32,617 bases of DNA from Phycisphaerales bacterium UBA854 (GTDB lineage: Bacteria > Planctomycetota > Phycisphaerae > Phycisphaerales > SM1A02): the NCBI GenBank assembly GCA_002295885.1, contig DBGM01000027.1:1-32617 (forward strand), in the 5' to 3' direction. Positions within the stretch are counted from its first letter, which is position 1. The number at the start of each line of letters is the position of its first letter. Positions 14,879-22,276 of the stretch are shown one piece after another. The position numbers and the translations under genes were made by a program. The notes below the pieces were generated by a model. The model was not told the DNA's origin. It made no database searches and saw only the letters and a program-made list of their open reading frames with translations.

Positions 14879-15319
14879 CAGCAGCTGGGCGCACCGCGGC
14901 TCGAGCACGCCGCCCTGCACCTGGACGGCATGGTTGAGCCGTTCGTCCTCCGGAATCATGTAGAGGCTTTCGCACGCTCCGGCCTTCTCGTCCCAGGCGC
15001 CGAACAGCAGCCGGCCCAGACGTGCGTTGACCAGCGCGCCGGCGCACATCGGACACGGTTCGAGCGTGACGGCCATGCTGTACCGGTCGAGTCTCCAGCC
15101 TCCGATCCGCCGGCCCGCCTCGCGCAGGGCGACGATCTCGGCGTGGGCCGTGGGATCGTGGTCGTGTTCACGGCGGTTGCTGCCGGTGGCGATGATCTCG
15201 TCGTCGTCGTAGATCACCGCCGCGACGGGAATCTCACCGTCGCGACCGGCGGCCGCGGCCAGTTCGATCGCGTGCTCCATCATGGCGATGTCCCGGGGGG
15301 ACGGCCCTGCGTCGGTCAC
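14846..15319 (-). CDS. tadA: tRNA-specific adenosine deaminase TadA
   Basis: 157 residues. It deaminates A34 to inosine in the tRNA-Arg(ACG) anticodon wobble position. The zinc site is PTAHAEIVAL (His59, catalytic Glu61) plus PCPMCAGAL (Cys89, Cys92). NARLGRLLFGAWDEKAGA and the C-terminal helix with FFKARR match TadA rather than other cytidine-deaminase-like enzymes. The start is a GTG at 15319 that overlaps the tatC stop in a GTGA, with GGAG 8 nt upstream inside tatC. ATGs 12-13 codons later have a weaker site. Expression is thus likely coupled to tatC. The last 33 bp overlap the end of truD on the other strand. Confidence 0.94.
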   Translation of the reverse strand: MTDAGPSPRDIAMMEHAIELAAAAGRDGEIPVAAVIYDDDEIIATGSNRREHDHDPTAHAEIVALREAGRRIGGWRLDRYSMAVTLEPCPMCAGALVNARLGRLLFGAWDEKAGACESLYMIPEDERLNHAVQVQGGVLEPRCAQLLSDFFKARRNR

Positions 15320-16380
15320 GGTCGCGGCTCCGCATCCCCGGCGAGTCGGGAGGCCGGGATGAACTGGAGGATCACGACGCCCAGTTCGTAGAGGAGGTAC
15401 AGGGGAATCAGCATCATGAGCATGGACATCACATCCGCGGGCGTGGTGATGGCGGCGACCAGGCCGCACACCAGCAGGGCCCACTTTCGATTCCGCTTCA
15501 GCAGTTCGGTATCCACGATTCCCAACCACCCCAGCAGCACGATCACCAGCGGCATCTGGAAGGCCACGGCGATGCCCAGCAGGAGGATCAGCACGAAGTT
15601 GATGTAGCTCGTGAGTCGGAAGGCCTGCCAGATCGCGTCCGTCCCCTCCAGCGGAAGCTGCAGGATGCGCAGGGTGTTCTCGACCTCCGGTTCGGAGACC
15701 GCGATCTGCAGCGTGCCTTCGGGCATGAGGACCCAGGCGTCGCCGGCGGCGGGAGCCGTGGGCTCCTCGGTCACCAGCGGCAGGCTGCCCAGTCCTTCGG
15801 TGGTCGCGGTGTCCGGGGCGACTTCGATCAGGTTCGGCCTCGCTTCCAGCGAGCCGCCGATCACCATCAGGACCTCGAGCATCAGCGGCAGCATGACGAA
15901 GTACATCAGCAGGATGCCCGCTGCGGTCAGGACGGCGCTGCCGGGAACCAGGAAATGCACGAACCGGCGTTCGCGCGGATAGAGGCCGGGACCGATGAAG
16001 AGCCAGGCCTGCCAGAGCAGCCAGGGAAGCGAACACACCAGGGCGGCGATGATGCTCACCTTGATCTTGAGCAGCAGGAACTCGGGAGGGCTCAGGACCT
16101 GCAGCTGCTGCGGGAATCCGTAGGCGAGCTGCACGCTCTGCAGCGGGGCCATGAGCCAGAGCAGCAGCCAGTCGCCCGCGAGGAAGAACAGGATCGCCAG
16201 CGGGATCGGGGCCACCAGTGACATGATGATCCGCCGCCGGAGTTCCTCCAGGTGATCGCCGAAGGCCATTCGGTACTCGTCCGGGTTGTGCGGCATGTTC
16301 GGCATGGAGGTTCCGGGGTCTGTGCCGGGGTCGGGGTGCGACTTGTCCGGCATCACAGGGTACCAGCCCTGTACCTCCAT
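15316..16380 (-). CDS. tatC: Sec-independent protein translocase TatC with large loop insert
   Basis: 354 residues if it starts at 16380. TatC is the core receptor of the Tat pathway for folded proteins. FGDHLEELRRRI is the conserved start of the core, followed by the first membrane segment; PPEFLLLKIKVS, LYPRERRF and ITTPADVMSMLMMLIPLYLLYELG are further signatures. Six membrane segments can be placed. Between the third and fourth is an extra loop of about 60-70 residues (from GGSLEARPN to EGTDAIW), absent from E. coli TatC (258 residues). Start choice is uncertain: in-frame ATGs at 16353 and 16305 would trim a proline-rich N terminus. tatA/B are not in the window. The GTGA overlap couples it to tadA; it is divergent from dnaJ with 26 bp between. 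Confidence 0.94.
   Translation of the reverse strand: MEVQGWYPVMPDKSHPDPGTDPGTSMPNMPHNPDEYRMAFGDHLEELRRRIIMSLVAPIPLAILFFLAGDWLLLWLMAPLQSVQLAYGFPQQLQVLSPPEFLLLKIKVSIIAALVCSLPWLLWQAWLFIGPGLYPRERRFVHFLVPGSAVLTAAGILLMYFVMLPLMLEVLMVIGGSLEARPNLIEVAPDTATTEGLGSLPLVTEEPTAPAAGDAWVLMPEGTLQIAVSEPEVENTLRILQLPLEGTDAIWQAFRLTSYINFVLILLLGIAVAFQMPLVIVLLGWLGIVDTELLKRNRKWALLVCGLVAAITTPADVMSMLMMLIPLYLLYELGVVILQFIPASRLAGDAEPRP
16355..16372. repeat. Inverted repeat ACAGGG-N6-CCCTGT at the tatC/dnaJ divergent start
   Basis: A perfect 6-bp dyad with spacer taccag. It is either coding (residues 3-9 of the longest tatC form) or promoter/operator DNA if tatC starts at 16353. It lies 35 bp from the dnaJ start, so one bound protein could affect both genes. 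Confidence 0.35.
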
Positions 16381-16392
16381 GGCCCCCGGGGG

Positions 16393-16398
16393 TAGGCT
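16393..16398 (+). promoter_or_regulatory. Probable leaderless promoter -10 (TAGGCT) of the dnaJ-queC operon
   Basis: GGTAGGCT ends 8 nt before the ATG at 16407 and no Shine-Dalgarno is present, which puts the expected transcript start almost on the start codon. Confidence 0.45.
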
Positions 16399-16406
16399 GG
16401 CCCATC

Positions 16407-17339
16407 ATGCCCGGCGGAAAGGACTACTACGCGATCCTGGGTGTCCAGCGAACGGCCTCGGCGGACGAGATTCGCAAGGCCTATCGCTCGCTCGCCCGAA
16501 AGTACCATCCCGACGTCTCCACCGAGGCGGACGCCGAGGATCGGTTCAACGAGGCCCAGCAGGCCTACGAAGTGCTCTCCGACGAGGAGAAGCGGCGGGC
16601 CTACGACCAGTTCGGCGAAGCCGGCGTCGGGGCCGGAGGCGGAGCCGGGGGCTGGTCGGGCTACGGCGGTGGCGGTGGTGGTGGTGTCGATCCGGACCGG
16701 TTCCAGGACATCTTCGAACAGATGTTCGGAGGCGGTGGCCCCTCGCCCGGCGGCAATCCGTTCGGCGGCGGTGGAGCGCCCCGACCGAGACGCGGGGGGG
16801 ACGTCACGTCGAGCATGACGGTGACCTTCCTGACCGCGGCCCAGGGTGGCGTGGAGGAGATTCGTCCGGACGGCACAGCGGTCGAGGTGCGCATACCGGC
16901 CGGCATCGACGACGGCGGAAAGCTGCGGCTCCGTGGACGCGGACAGCCCGGTCTGCACGGCGGCGAAGCCGGCGATCTCATCGTCACCGTGCACGTGGGC
17001 GCTCATCCGGTGCTGCGTCGCGACGGACTGGATCTGATCGTGGACGTCCCCATCACGCTGGCCGAGGCGGGACTGGGGACGGTGGTCCGCGTTCCGCTCC
17101 TGAAGGGATCCATCGAACTGAAGATTCCGCCCTGCACCTCCAGCGGAAAGCGGCTGCGGGTTCCCGGCAAGGGGATCGAGGACGATCGCAATCGCACCGG
17201 GGATTTCTATGCGCAGGTGCAGGTGGTGTCGCCCGACGAACTCGGGGATGCGGCCCGCTCGCTGCTGCAGCAGCTCGCCGACGAGCTTCCCGATCCCCGC
17301 GCCGATCTGCCCGGCATCGAATCGGTGGACGAGTCGTGA
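16407..17339 (+). CDS. DnaJ-type co-chaperone without zinc finger (CbpA-like)
   Basis: 310 residues. The J domain (about 1-70) has the HPD motif at 34-36, which stimulates the DnaK ATPase. A glycine-rich linker with GGGG runs and FGGGG follows (about 75-130). The C-terminal substrate-binding domains start at RGGDVTSSMTVTFLTAAQGG and contain VRIPAGIDDGGKLRLRGRG and GDLIVTVHV. The cysteine-rich zinc finger of full DnaJ is absent, so this is a type II (CbpA-like) J-protein. It probably assists DnaK in folding; dnaK is not in the window. The next gene, queC, starts inside its stop codon (GTGA), so the two form an operon. No Shine-Dalgarno is seen. Confidence 0.93.
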   Translation: MPGGKDYYAILGVQRTASADEIRKAYRSLARKYHPDVSTEADAEDRFNEAQQAYEVLSDEEKRRAYDQFGEAGVGAGGGAGGWSGYGGGGGGGVDPDRFQDIFEQMFGGGGPSPGGNPFGGGGAPRPRRGGDVTSSMTVTFLTAAQGGVEEIRPDGTAVEVRIPAGIDDGGKLRLRGRGQPGLHGGEAGDLIVTVHVGAHPVLRRDGLDLIVDVPITLAEAGLGTVVRVPLLKGSIELKIPPCTSSGKRLRVPGKGIEDDRNRTGDFYAQVQVVSPDELGDAARSLLQQLADELPDPRADLPGIESVDES

Positions 17340-18034
17340 CATCCGACGGAACCCCGGCTGTGGTGTTGGTCTCCGGCGGCCTCGATTCGGCCACCGTGCT
17401 CGCCATCGCCCGTGATCAGGGGTATGCCTGTCACGGCATCAGCTTCGATTACGGACAACGGCATCGGTTCGAGCTCGATGCGGCCGCGGCCGTCTGTCGT
17501 GCCGGTGGCGCAGCGTCGCACCGCGTGCTCCGGATCGATCCCGCGCCGTTCTCGGGATCGGCTCTCACGGACGGGGGGGAGGTGCCCACGGGACGCAGCG
17601 ATCGGGAGATGGCCTCGGGCATTCCCGAGACCTACGTGCCGGCACGCAACCTGGTCTTCCTGTCGATGGCGCTGGGTGTGGCGGAGGGGCTCGGAGCCGT
17701 GGATGTGTTCATCGGTGTCAACGCGGTCGACTATTCCGGCTATCCGGACTGCCGCGGGGAGTTCATCGAGTCGTTCCAGCGGACCGCGAATCTGGCCACG
17801 CGGGTCGGCGTGGAATCGGAGGCGGTGCGGGTGCACGCGCCGCTGCTGGAGCTCACCAAGGGCGAGGTCATCCGCCGCGGGATCGCGTTGGGGGTGGACT
17901 ACGGCCTGACCAACACCTGCTACGACCCGGGAGAGGACGGTGCGCCGTGCACGGAGTGCGATGCGTGCCGGCTGCGTGAACGCGGATTCCGGGACGCCGG
18001 GCTCGAGGATCCGGTCAGACGTCGATGTTCTTGA
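17336..18034 (+). CDS. queC: 7-cyano-7-deazaguanine synthase QueC
   Basis: 232 residues. It converts 7-carboxy-7-deazaguanine to preQ0 with ATP and ammonia in queuosine biosynthesis. The PP-loop SGGLDS is at residues 13-18, SFDYGQRH follows, PARNLVFLSMALGVAE and FIGVNAVDYSGYPDCR are family signatures, and the zinc site is TCYDPGEDGAPCTECDAC near the C terminus. The start is a GTG overlapping the dnaJ TGA by 4 bp; in-frame ATGs lie only after the PP-loop, so they are excluded. Length fits the ~225-235 family. Other queuosine genes are not in the window. The 3' end overlaps the convergent gyrB gene by 20 bp. Confidence 0.96.
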   Translation: MTSDGTPAVVLVSGGLDSATVLAIARDQGYACHGISFDYGQRHRFELDAAAAVCRAGGAASHRVLRIDPAPFSGSALTDGGEVPTGRSDREMASGIPETYVPARNLVFLSMALGVAEGLGAVDVFIGVNAVDYSGYPDCRGEFIESFQRTANLATRVGVESEAVRVHAPLLELTKGEVIRRGIALGVDYGLTNTCYDPGEDGAPCTECDACRLRERGFRDAGLEDPVRRRCS

Positions 18035-20519
18035 CGTCGAGCGCGTGGTCCTCGATGTAGGTGCGACGGATCTCGACCTCCTCGCCCATGAGGGTGGCGA
18101 AGAGTTCGTCCGCCTTGGACGCGTCGTCGAGCGTGACCTTCAGGAGCGTCCGCTGCATCGGATCCATGGTGGTTTCCCACAGTTCCTCGGGGTTCATCTC
18201 ACCCAGACCCTTGAACCGCTTGATCTCGATGTTGCGTCGCCCGACGTTGCGGAGCGAGTCGATGATCTCGGGCACGTTGGCGACCTCGACCACGGTCTCC
18301 TTGTCGGTGCCCGCATCGACGAGCCAGGCGAACTTCGTGGGCATCACCTCGCCGGTGACCGCCTCCTCGTTCACGAGGCTCCACTGGTCCATCGTCAGGC
18401 CGTATTCGGCCAGTCGGTCGATGATGGCGTCGATCTCGCGATTCTCGTGCAGTTCGCGGAGCGTGGCGGGCTGGTGTCCGTTGGTGATGGCGGGTTCGCC
18501 CGCATCGAGCACGAGATCGTGCTCGTCCATGAACGCACCGGCCTCCTGCTCGGTCCAGCAGAGATGTTCGCCGTCGATCCAGGACACGCGCCAGGAGGGC
18601 AGGGTGCCCCGCTCGGCCCGGAGGGCGAGCAGGTCGGCGAAGTCGAATCCCCGTCGCTGGGAGATGGTCACGAGTTCCAGCATCCGCGTCAGCAGCTGCA
18701 CGGCCTGCTGGAGTCGGTCTCCGCCGAGTCGGCTGGCCTCTTCGGTGCAGGACTCGTCGCGGATGACGAGCTCCGAGCTCTGGAGGGCGAGTTCGGTCAG
18801 CTGGCTGTTCATCTCGCCCTCGTCGATCACGTAGTGGCTCTTGCGACTGCGGGTGATCTGGAAGAGCGGGGGCTGGGCGATGTAGATCTTGCCCTGGCGG
18901 AGCAGCTCCGGCATCTTGCGGAAGAAGAACGTCAGCAGCAGCGTCCGGATGTGCGAACCGTCCACGTCGGCGTCGGTCATGATGATGATCCGGCCGTAGC
19001 GGAGCTTCTCGATCTCGAAGTCGCTGTCGATGCCGCACTGCAGGGCCTGGATCAGGATGCGGATCTCCTCGAAGGCGAGCACCTTGTCGATGCGTGCCTT
19101 CTCCACGTTGAGGATCTTGCCCTTCAGGGGCAGGATGGCCTGCGTGTCGTGGTCGCGTCCGCCCTTGGCGGAGCCGCCGGCGGAGTCGCCTTCGACGATG
19201 AAGAGTTCCGAGCGGTCGACGTCGTTGGTCACGCAGTCCGCCAGCTTCTGGGGCATGCCGCCCGATTCGAGGGCTCCCTTGCGCTTGATGAGTTCGCGTG
19301 CCTTGCGGGCCGCTTCTCGGGCCTGGGCCGCGAGGATGGCCTTCATGCAGATCTGCTTGGATTCGGTCGGATGCTCCTCGAGCCAGGAGCCCAGATGCTT
19401 CGACACCGCCTGGCTGACGAACTTCTCCATCTCCGGGCTCAGCAGCTTCTCCTTGGTCTGGTTGTTGAACTGCGGATCTGGCAGTCGGACCGAGAGCACG
19501 CTGGTGAGTCCCTCGCGCAGGTCGTCGCCGGAGGGCGTCAGACCCTTGAGCAGGTTGCGCTTCTTCGCGTAGGAGTTGATCGCCCGGGTGAGCGAGGTCT
19601 TGAAGCCGGAGGCGTGGGTGCCGCCGTCCGGGTTCACGATGTTGTTCGCGAACGCGAGCATCGTCTCGTTGGTGGCTTCGGTGTACTGCATCGCGATGCT
19701 GCAGCCGATGCCGGTCTCGTCGTCTTCGGCTTCGATGACGATGATCGGACTGACCGACGACTTGGTGCGGTTGAGATGCTCCACGTAGCCGGCGATGCCG
19801 TTCTCGTAGCAGAAGGTCTCGTCCTTGGTCTCGCCCGACGAGTCGACGCGTTCGTCGATGAGGCGGATCGAGATGCCGGAGTTGAGGTAGGCGAGTTCGC
19901 GGAGCCGGTGCTCCAGGGTCTCGTAGCGGAACTCCGTGTCGGGAAAGATTTCGGGGTCCGGCTTGAAGCTCAACCGGGTGCCCGATTGCCGGTCCGAGCC
20001 GCCAGTCGGGGCGTCGATCTCGTGCAGCGGCTTGACGACGTCGCCGCGCTCGAAGCAGATCAGGTGCACCGCGCCGTTCTTGATGATCTCGACTTCCGTC
20101 CATTCCGACAGGGCGTTGACGCACTTGACGCCGACCCCGTGGAGACCGCCCGAGACCTTGTACACGCTGGCGTCGAACTTGCCGCCGGCGTGGACCTCGG
20201 TGAGGATGACCTCGACCGCGGGTCGTCCGTCGATCTGTGGGTTCTCGTGCTTCATCGGATCCAGCGGCATGCCGCGACCGTCGTCCGTGATCGAGCAGGA
20301 CCCGTCGACGCCGATGCTGACGGTGATGGTGGTGGCGTGGCCGGCCATCACCTCGTCGATGGCGTTGTCCACGCCCTCGTAGACCAGATGGTGCAGGGCG
20401 TTGAGCCCGACGCCACCCACGTACATGCCGGGGCGCTTGCGGATCGCCTCGAGGCCTTCGAGGACCTGGATCGAGTCGGATGTGTAGGCCTGCTGCGGCT
20501 CGGTGGGTTGGTTGGCCAT
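18015..20519 (-). CDS. gyrB: DNA gyrase subunit B
   Basis: 834 residues. ATPase subunit of gyrase, which introduces negative supercoils with GyrA. The GHKL domain has EGVDNAIDEV, DDGRGMP and GGLHGVGVKCVNALSE. The Toprim domain has VEGDSAGGSAKGGRD, PLKGKILNVEKAR and MTDADVDGSHI. The C terminus has KRFKGLGEMNPEELWETTMDP. A block of roughly 180 residues between QPPLFQITR and KRFKGLGEMN is absent from short GyrBs such as B. subtilis and sits where E. coli GyrB has its own ~165-residue insert. The ATG at 20519 begins just before the conserved SIQVLEGLEAIRKRPGMY. The 5' end of its mRNA is placed by an extended -10 box. gyrA is not adjacent. ParE is possible but less likely given the insert. Confidence 0.95.
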   Translation of the reverse strand: MANQPTEPQQAYTSDSIQVLEGLEAIRKRPGMYVGGVGLNALHHLVYEGVDNAIDEVMAGHATTITVSIGVDGSCSITDDGRGMPLDPMKHENPQIDGRPAVEVILTEVHAGGKFDASVYKVSGGLHGVGVKCVNALSEWTEVEIIKNGAVHLICFERGDVVKPLHEIDAPTGGSDRQSGTRLSFKPDPEIFPDTEFRYETLEHRLRELAYLNSGISIRLIDERVDSSGETKDETFCYENGIAGYVEHLNRTKSSVSPIIVIEAEDDETGIGCSIAMQYTEATNETMLAFANNIVNPDGGTHASGFKTSLTRAINSYAKKRNLLKGLTPSGDDLREGLTSVLSVRLPDPQFNNQTKEKLLSPEMEKFVSQAVSKHLGSWLEEHPTESKQICMKAILAAQAREAARKARELIKRKGALESGGMPQKLADCVTNDVDRSELFIVEGDSAGGSAKGGRDHDTQAILPLKGKILNVEKARIDKVLAFEEIRILIQALQCGIDSDFEIEKLRYGRIIIMTDADVDGSHIRTLLLTFFFRKMPELLRQGKIYIAQPPLFQITRSRKSHYVIDEGEMNSQLTELALQSSELVIRDESCTEEASRLGGDRLQQAVQLLTRMLELVTISQRRGFDFADLLALRAERGTLPSWRVSWIDGEHLCWTEQEAGAFMDEHDLVLDAGEPAITNGHQPATLRELHENREIDAIIDRLAEYGLTMDQWSLVNEEAVTGEVMPTKFAWLVDAGTDKETVVEVANVPEIIDSLRNVGRRNIEIKRFKGLGEMNPEELWETTMDPMQRTLLKVTLDDASKADELFATLMGEEVEIRRTYIEDHALDVKNIDV

Positions 20520-20562
20520 GGGTGGTTTTCAGCCTCTGGAGGGAGATCGGGCGTGGCCCTTC

Positions 20563-20571
20563 ATTCTACCA
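20563..20571 (-). promoter_or_regulatory. Extended -10 promoter of gyrB (TGGTAGAAT)
   Basis: On the minus strand TGG followed by TAGAAT, an extended -10 element that can work without a -35 box. No -35 is visible at 17 nt. It lies about 44 nt before the gyrB ATG. Confidence 0.55.
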
Positions 20572-20624
20572 GAAACCACCGGTTTCCACCGCTCCGAAGG
20601 CCGTTCTGGGGGCCTTGGAAACGG

Positions 20625-20660
20625 CGAAATTCGGGTCGAATTTCGGGCCGAATTTCGGGG
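20625..20660. repeat. 3 x 12-bp tandem repeat with palindromic core upstream of gyrB
   Basis: Units cgaaattcgggt, cgaatttcgggc and cgaatttcgggg follow without gaps at 20625, 20637 and 20649. Each has an AT-rich near-palindromic core close to the ACCGAAATTTCGGT dyad before the sigma-factor gene. It lies about 57 bp upstream of the gyrB -10 box and 90 bp before the amidase -10 box. Possible cooperative protein-binding array. Confidence 0.7.
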
Positions 20661-20702
20661 CGGATCGAGGCCCCCGAACGGCCCCGGATCCTCGTGCGGA
20701 AT

Positions 20703-20755
20703 CGAGTGTTTTTCACTCGTTCGTCGACGCCCGCTTCGTCGACTCAGGGGATACT
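20703..20755 (+). promoter_or_regulatory. Promoter/operator region of the amidase lipoprotein gene
   Basis: A hairpin CGAGTG-TTTTT-CACTCG (20703-20719) is followed by two exact copies of TTCGTCGAC at 20720-20728 and 20735-20743, spaced 15 bp and each containing the palindrome GTCGAC. The -10-like GATACT lies at 20750-20755. The copies sit where a regulator would contact or block polymerase. The gene starts 62 nt after the box. Confidence 0.4.
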
Positions 20756-20817
20756 GCAGGAGCGGGTGCTCACGCGTCGATAGGGCTGGTGAGCAGTTAG
20801 CAGAGGGAGCCATCACC

Positions 20818-21552
20818 GTGCAATCAGACGTCACCCCGAGGACCTTGAACCCCCTCGGGATCGATCCGGTCCTCGAAGCCTGCTCGACCCGTCGACTCTT
20901 CCTGCTGGGATCGCTGGCCTTCCTCGCCGGCTGCAGCACGACCGGCACATCGTCGAACGATCTTCCGGGAGTGATCTGGTCCGAGCAGGGCCCGGTGGCC
21001 ATGCCCGCCCCGTCCCGTCCCGCAACGCCCCGGACCGATCCCGGCGTCATTCGACGATCGTCCTGGGCCAAGGGCAATCCCATTCCCGCGAACATGAACC
21101 GCATGGTTCCCGTCAAGCGGATCACGATCCACCACGACGGAATGGACGCCTTCACCAGCACCTCGCGGTCCGCGGCCGCGGCCCGGTTGGAGAAGATCCG
21201 TCGGTCGCACCTTCGTCGGGGCCCCCAGAAGTGGGGGGACATCGGCTACCACTATGCGATCGACCCCGCCGGACGCATCTGGGAATGCCGTCCGTTGACC
21301 TGGCAGGGAGCCCACGTGAAGGATCAGAATCCGGGCAATCTCGGGATTCTGGTGATGGGCAACTACGACCGCCAGTCGGTCACCACGGCCCAGAAGCAGG
21401 CCATCGACCGCTTCGTGACCGTTCAGCTGCGGCAGTACCGTCTGCCGGTCCGCAATCTGCACACGCACCAGGAACTGGCTCCCACCGCGTGTCCGGGGCG
21501 GTCCCTGCAGGCCTTCATGGTGCAGTCCCGGGCCAACGGCACATTCGCCTGA
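20818..21552 (+). CDS. Tat-type lipoprotein N-acetylmuramoyl-L-alanine amidase (PGRP/amidase_2 fold)
   Basis: 244 residues. The N terminus has STRRLFLLGSLAFLAGC: a twin-arginine motif (R25-R26), a hydrophobic core and a lipobox ending at Cys39. The protein is thus predicted to be exported folded and anchored to a membrane as a lipoprotein. The mature domain is amidase_2/PGRP: KRITIHHDG (zinc His), DIGYHYAIDPAGRIWECR, and LHTHQELAPTACPG (His and Cys zinc ligands). It should cut the amide between muramic acid and L-Ala in peptidoglycan, for remodelling or recycling. The start is a GTG with GGGAG 8 nt upstream. The Tat export fits the tatC gene in this window. It is followed 39 bp later by a LON-domain gene with its own probable promoter. 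Confidence 0.88.
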   Translation: MQSDVTPRTLNPLGIDPVLEACSTRRLFLLGSLAFLAGCSTTGTSSNDLPGVIWSEQGPVAMPAPSRPATPRTDPGVIRRSSWAKGNPIPANMNRMVPVKRITIHHDGMDAFTSTSRSAAAARLEKIRRSHLRRGPQKWGDIGYHYAIDPAGRIWECRPLTWQGAHVKDQNPGNLGILVMGNYDRQSVTTAQKQAIDRFVTVQLRQYRLPVRNLHTHQELAPTACPGRSLQAFMVQSRANGTFA

Positions 21553-21579
21553 TCGCGGGTCGCAACGCTCCCGCCGGGC

Positions 21580-21585
21580 TACCAT
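21580..21585 (+). promoter_or_regulatory. Probable leaderless promoter -10 (TACCAT) of the LON-domain gene
   Basis: GCTACCAT ends exactly 6 nt before the ATG at 21592. There is no useful ribosome binding site, so the transcript probably starts at or next to the start codon. Confidence 0.4.
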
Positions 21586-21591
21586 TGGGAC

Positions 21592-22275
21592 ATGACCACC
21601 TCGGTCCGAGTCAACTTCAGCCGACCCTTCGCGCTGTTTCCGCTTCCGGAGACGGTGCTGCTGCCCCATACCGTGCAGATGCTCCACGTCAGCGAACCGC
21701 GCTACCGCGCAATGGTCGATCGCGTCCTCGATAGCACCGGACAATTCGCCCTCGCGACCTGGGACCGGGCGTCCTCCTCGAGCATCGCGATCCGTGATGC
21801 GGTCTGCCTCGTGCAGGTGATGCACCACGAGAAGGTCGACGGCGGTTACGAGATCATGCTGCACGGTATCTGCCGCGCCCGCATCGTCGATCTCGAATCC
21901 GAACAGCCCGACCGCGCGTGGTGCGAGGCGCGACTCCAGCCGCTCGAGCAGCTGGGGGAGGATCTTCCGCCCATGCAGGGGCTGCGCGACGAGCTCTACG
22001 GCCTGATCACCGGCGGCAACATCGGTTCGCTGAACCGGGTCGAGACCATCGTCGACTGGTTCCAGCGCAAGGATGTCAGCACCCATACGTTGCTGGAACT
22101 GATCGGCTTCACCTTCATTCAGGACAGCGAATGCCGCTACCGCCTGCTGGCCGAGCCGACGATCGACGGTCGCACCCGCATCATCCGCAGCGAGCTGTCG
22201 CAGCTGGAGCGGATGATCGGTCTGGCGCGGCGACAGCAGCGCGACGATCTCGATCGCGGCATCATGCCCAACTGA
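21592..22275 (+). CDS. Stand-alone LON substrate-binding domain protein
   Basis: 227 residues. It matches the N-terminal (substrate-binding) domain of Lon protease: FALFPLPETVLLPHTVQMLHVSEPRYRAMV at the start, then DAVCLVQVMHHEKVDGGYEIMLHGICRARIV. The C-terminal helical part has LLELIGFTFIQDSECRYRLLAE. The AAA+ ATPase and protease parts are absent, so it cannot degrade protein by itself; such proteins exist widely but their job is unclear, perhaps recognising substrates or damaged proteins. The start is an ATG without Shine-Dalgarno and probably leaderless. Its stop is 1 bp from the stop of the convergent 817-residue gene. Confidence 0.87.
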   Translation: MTTSVRVNFSRPFALFPLPETVLLPHTVQMLHVSEPRYRAMVDRVLDSTGQFALATWDRASSSSIAIRDAVCLVQVMHHEKVDGGYEIMLHGICRARIVDLESEQPDRAWCEARLQPLEQLGEDLPPMQGLRDELYGLITGGNIGSLNRVETIVDWFQRKDVSTHTLLELIGFTFIQDSECRYRLLAEPTIDGRTRIIRSELSQLERMIGLARRQQRDDLDRGIMPN

Positions 22276-22276
22276 A

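Noticed and set aside
14846..16408. One long minus-strand frame that could be read as a 520-residue protein ending in TadA
   Set aside because: Its first two thirds are an out-of-frame shadow of tatC. TadA is explained by the GTG at 15319 with a Shine-Dalgarno and a GTGA overlap.
17940..20783. A 947-codon open frame antisense to gyrB, plus similar long antisense frames opposite the topoisomerase genes (4399-5976), the iron-sulfur gene (7596-10031) and metK (11802-13091)
   Set aside because: They mirror well-identified genes, show no family similarity, and follow from the scarcity of stop codons in high-GC DNA.
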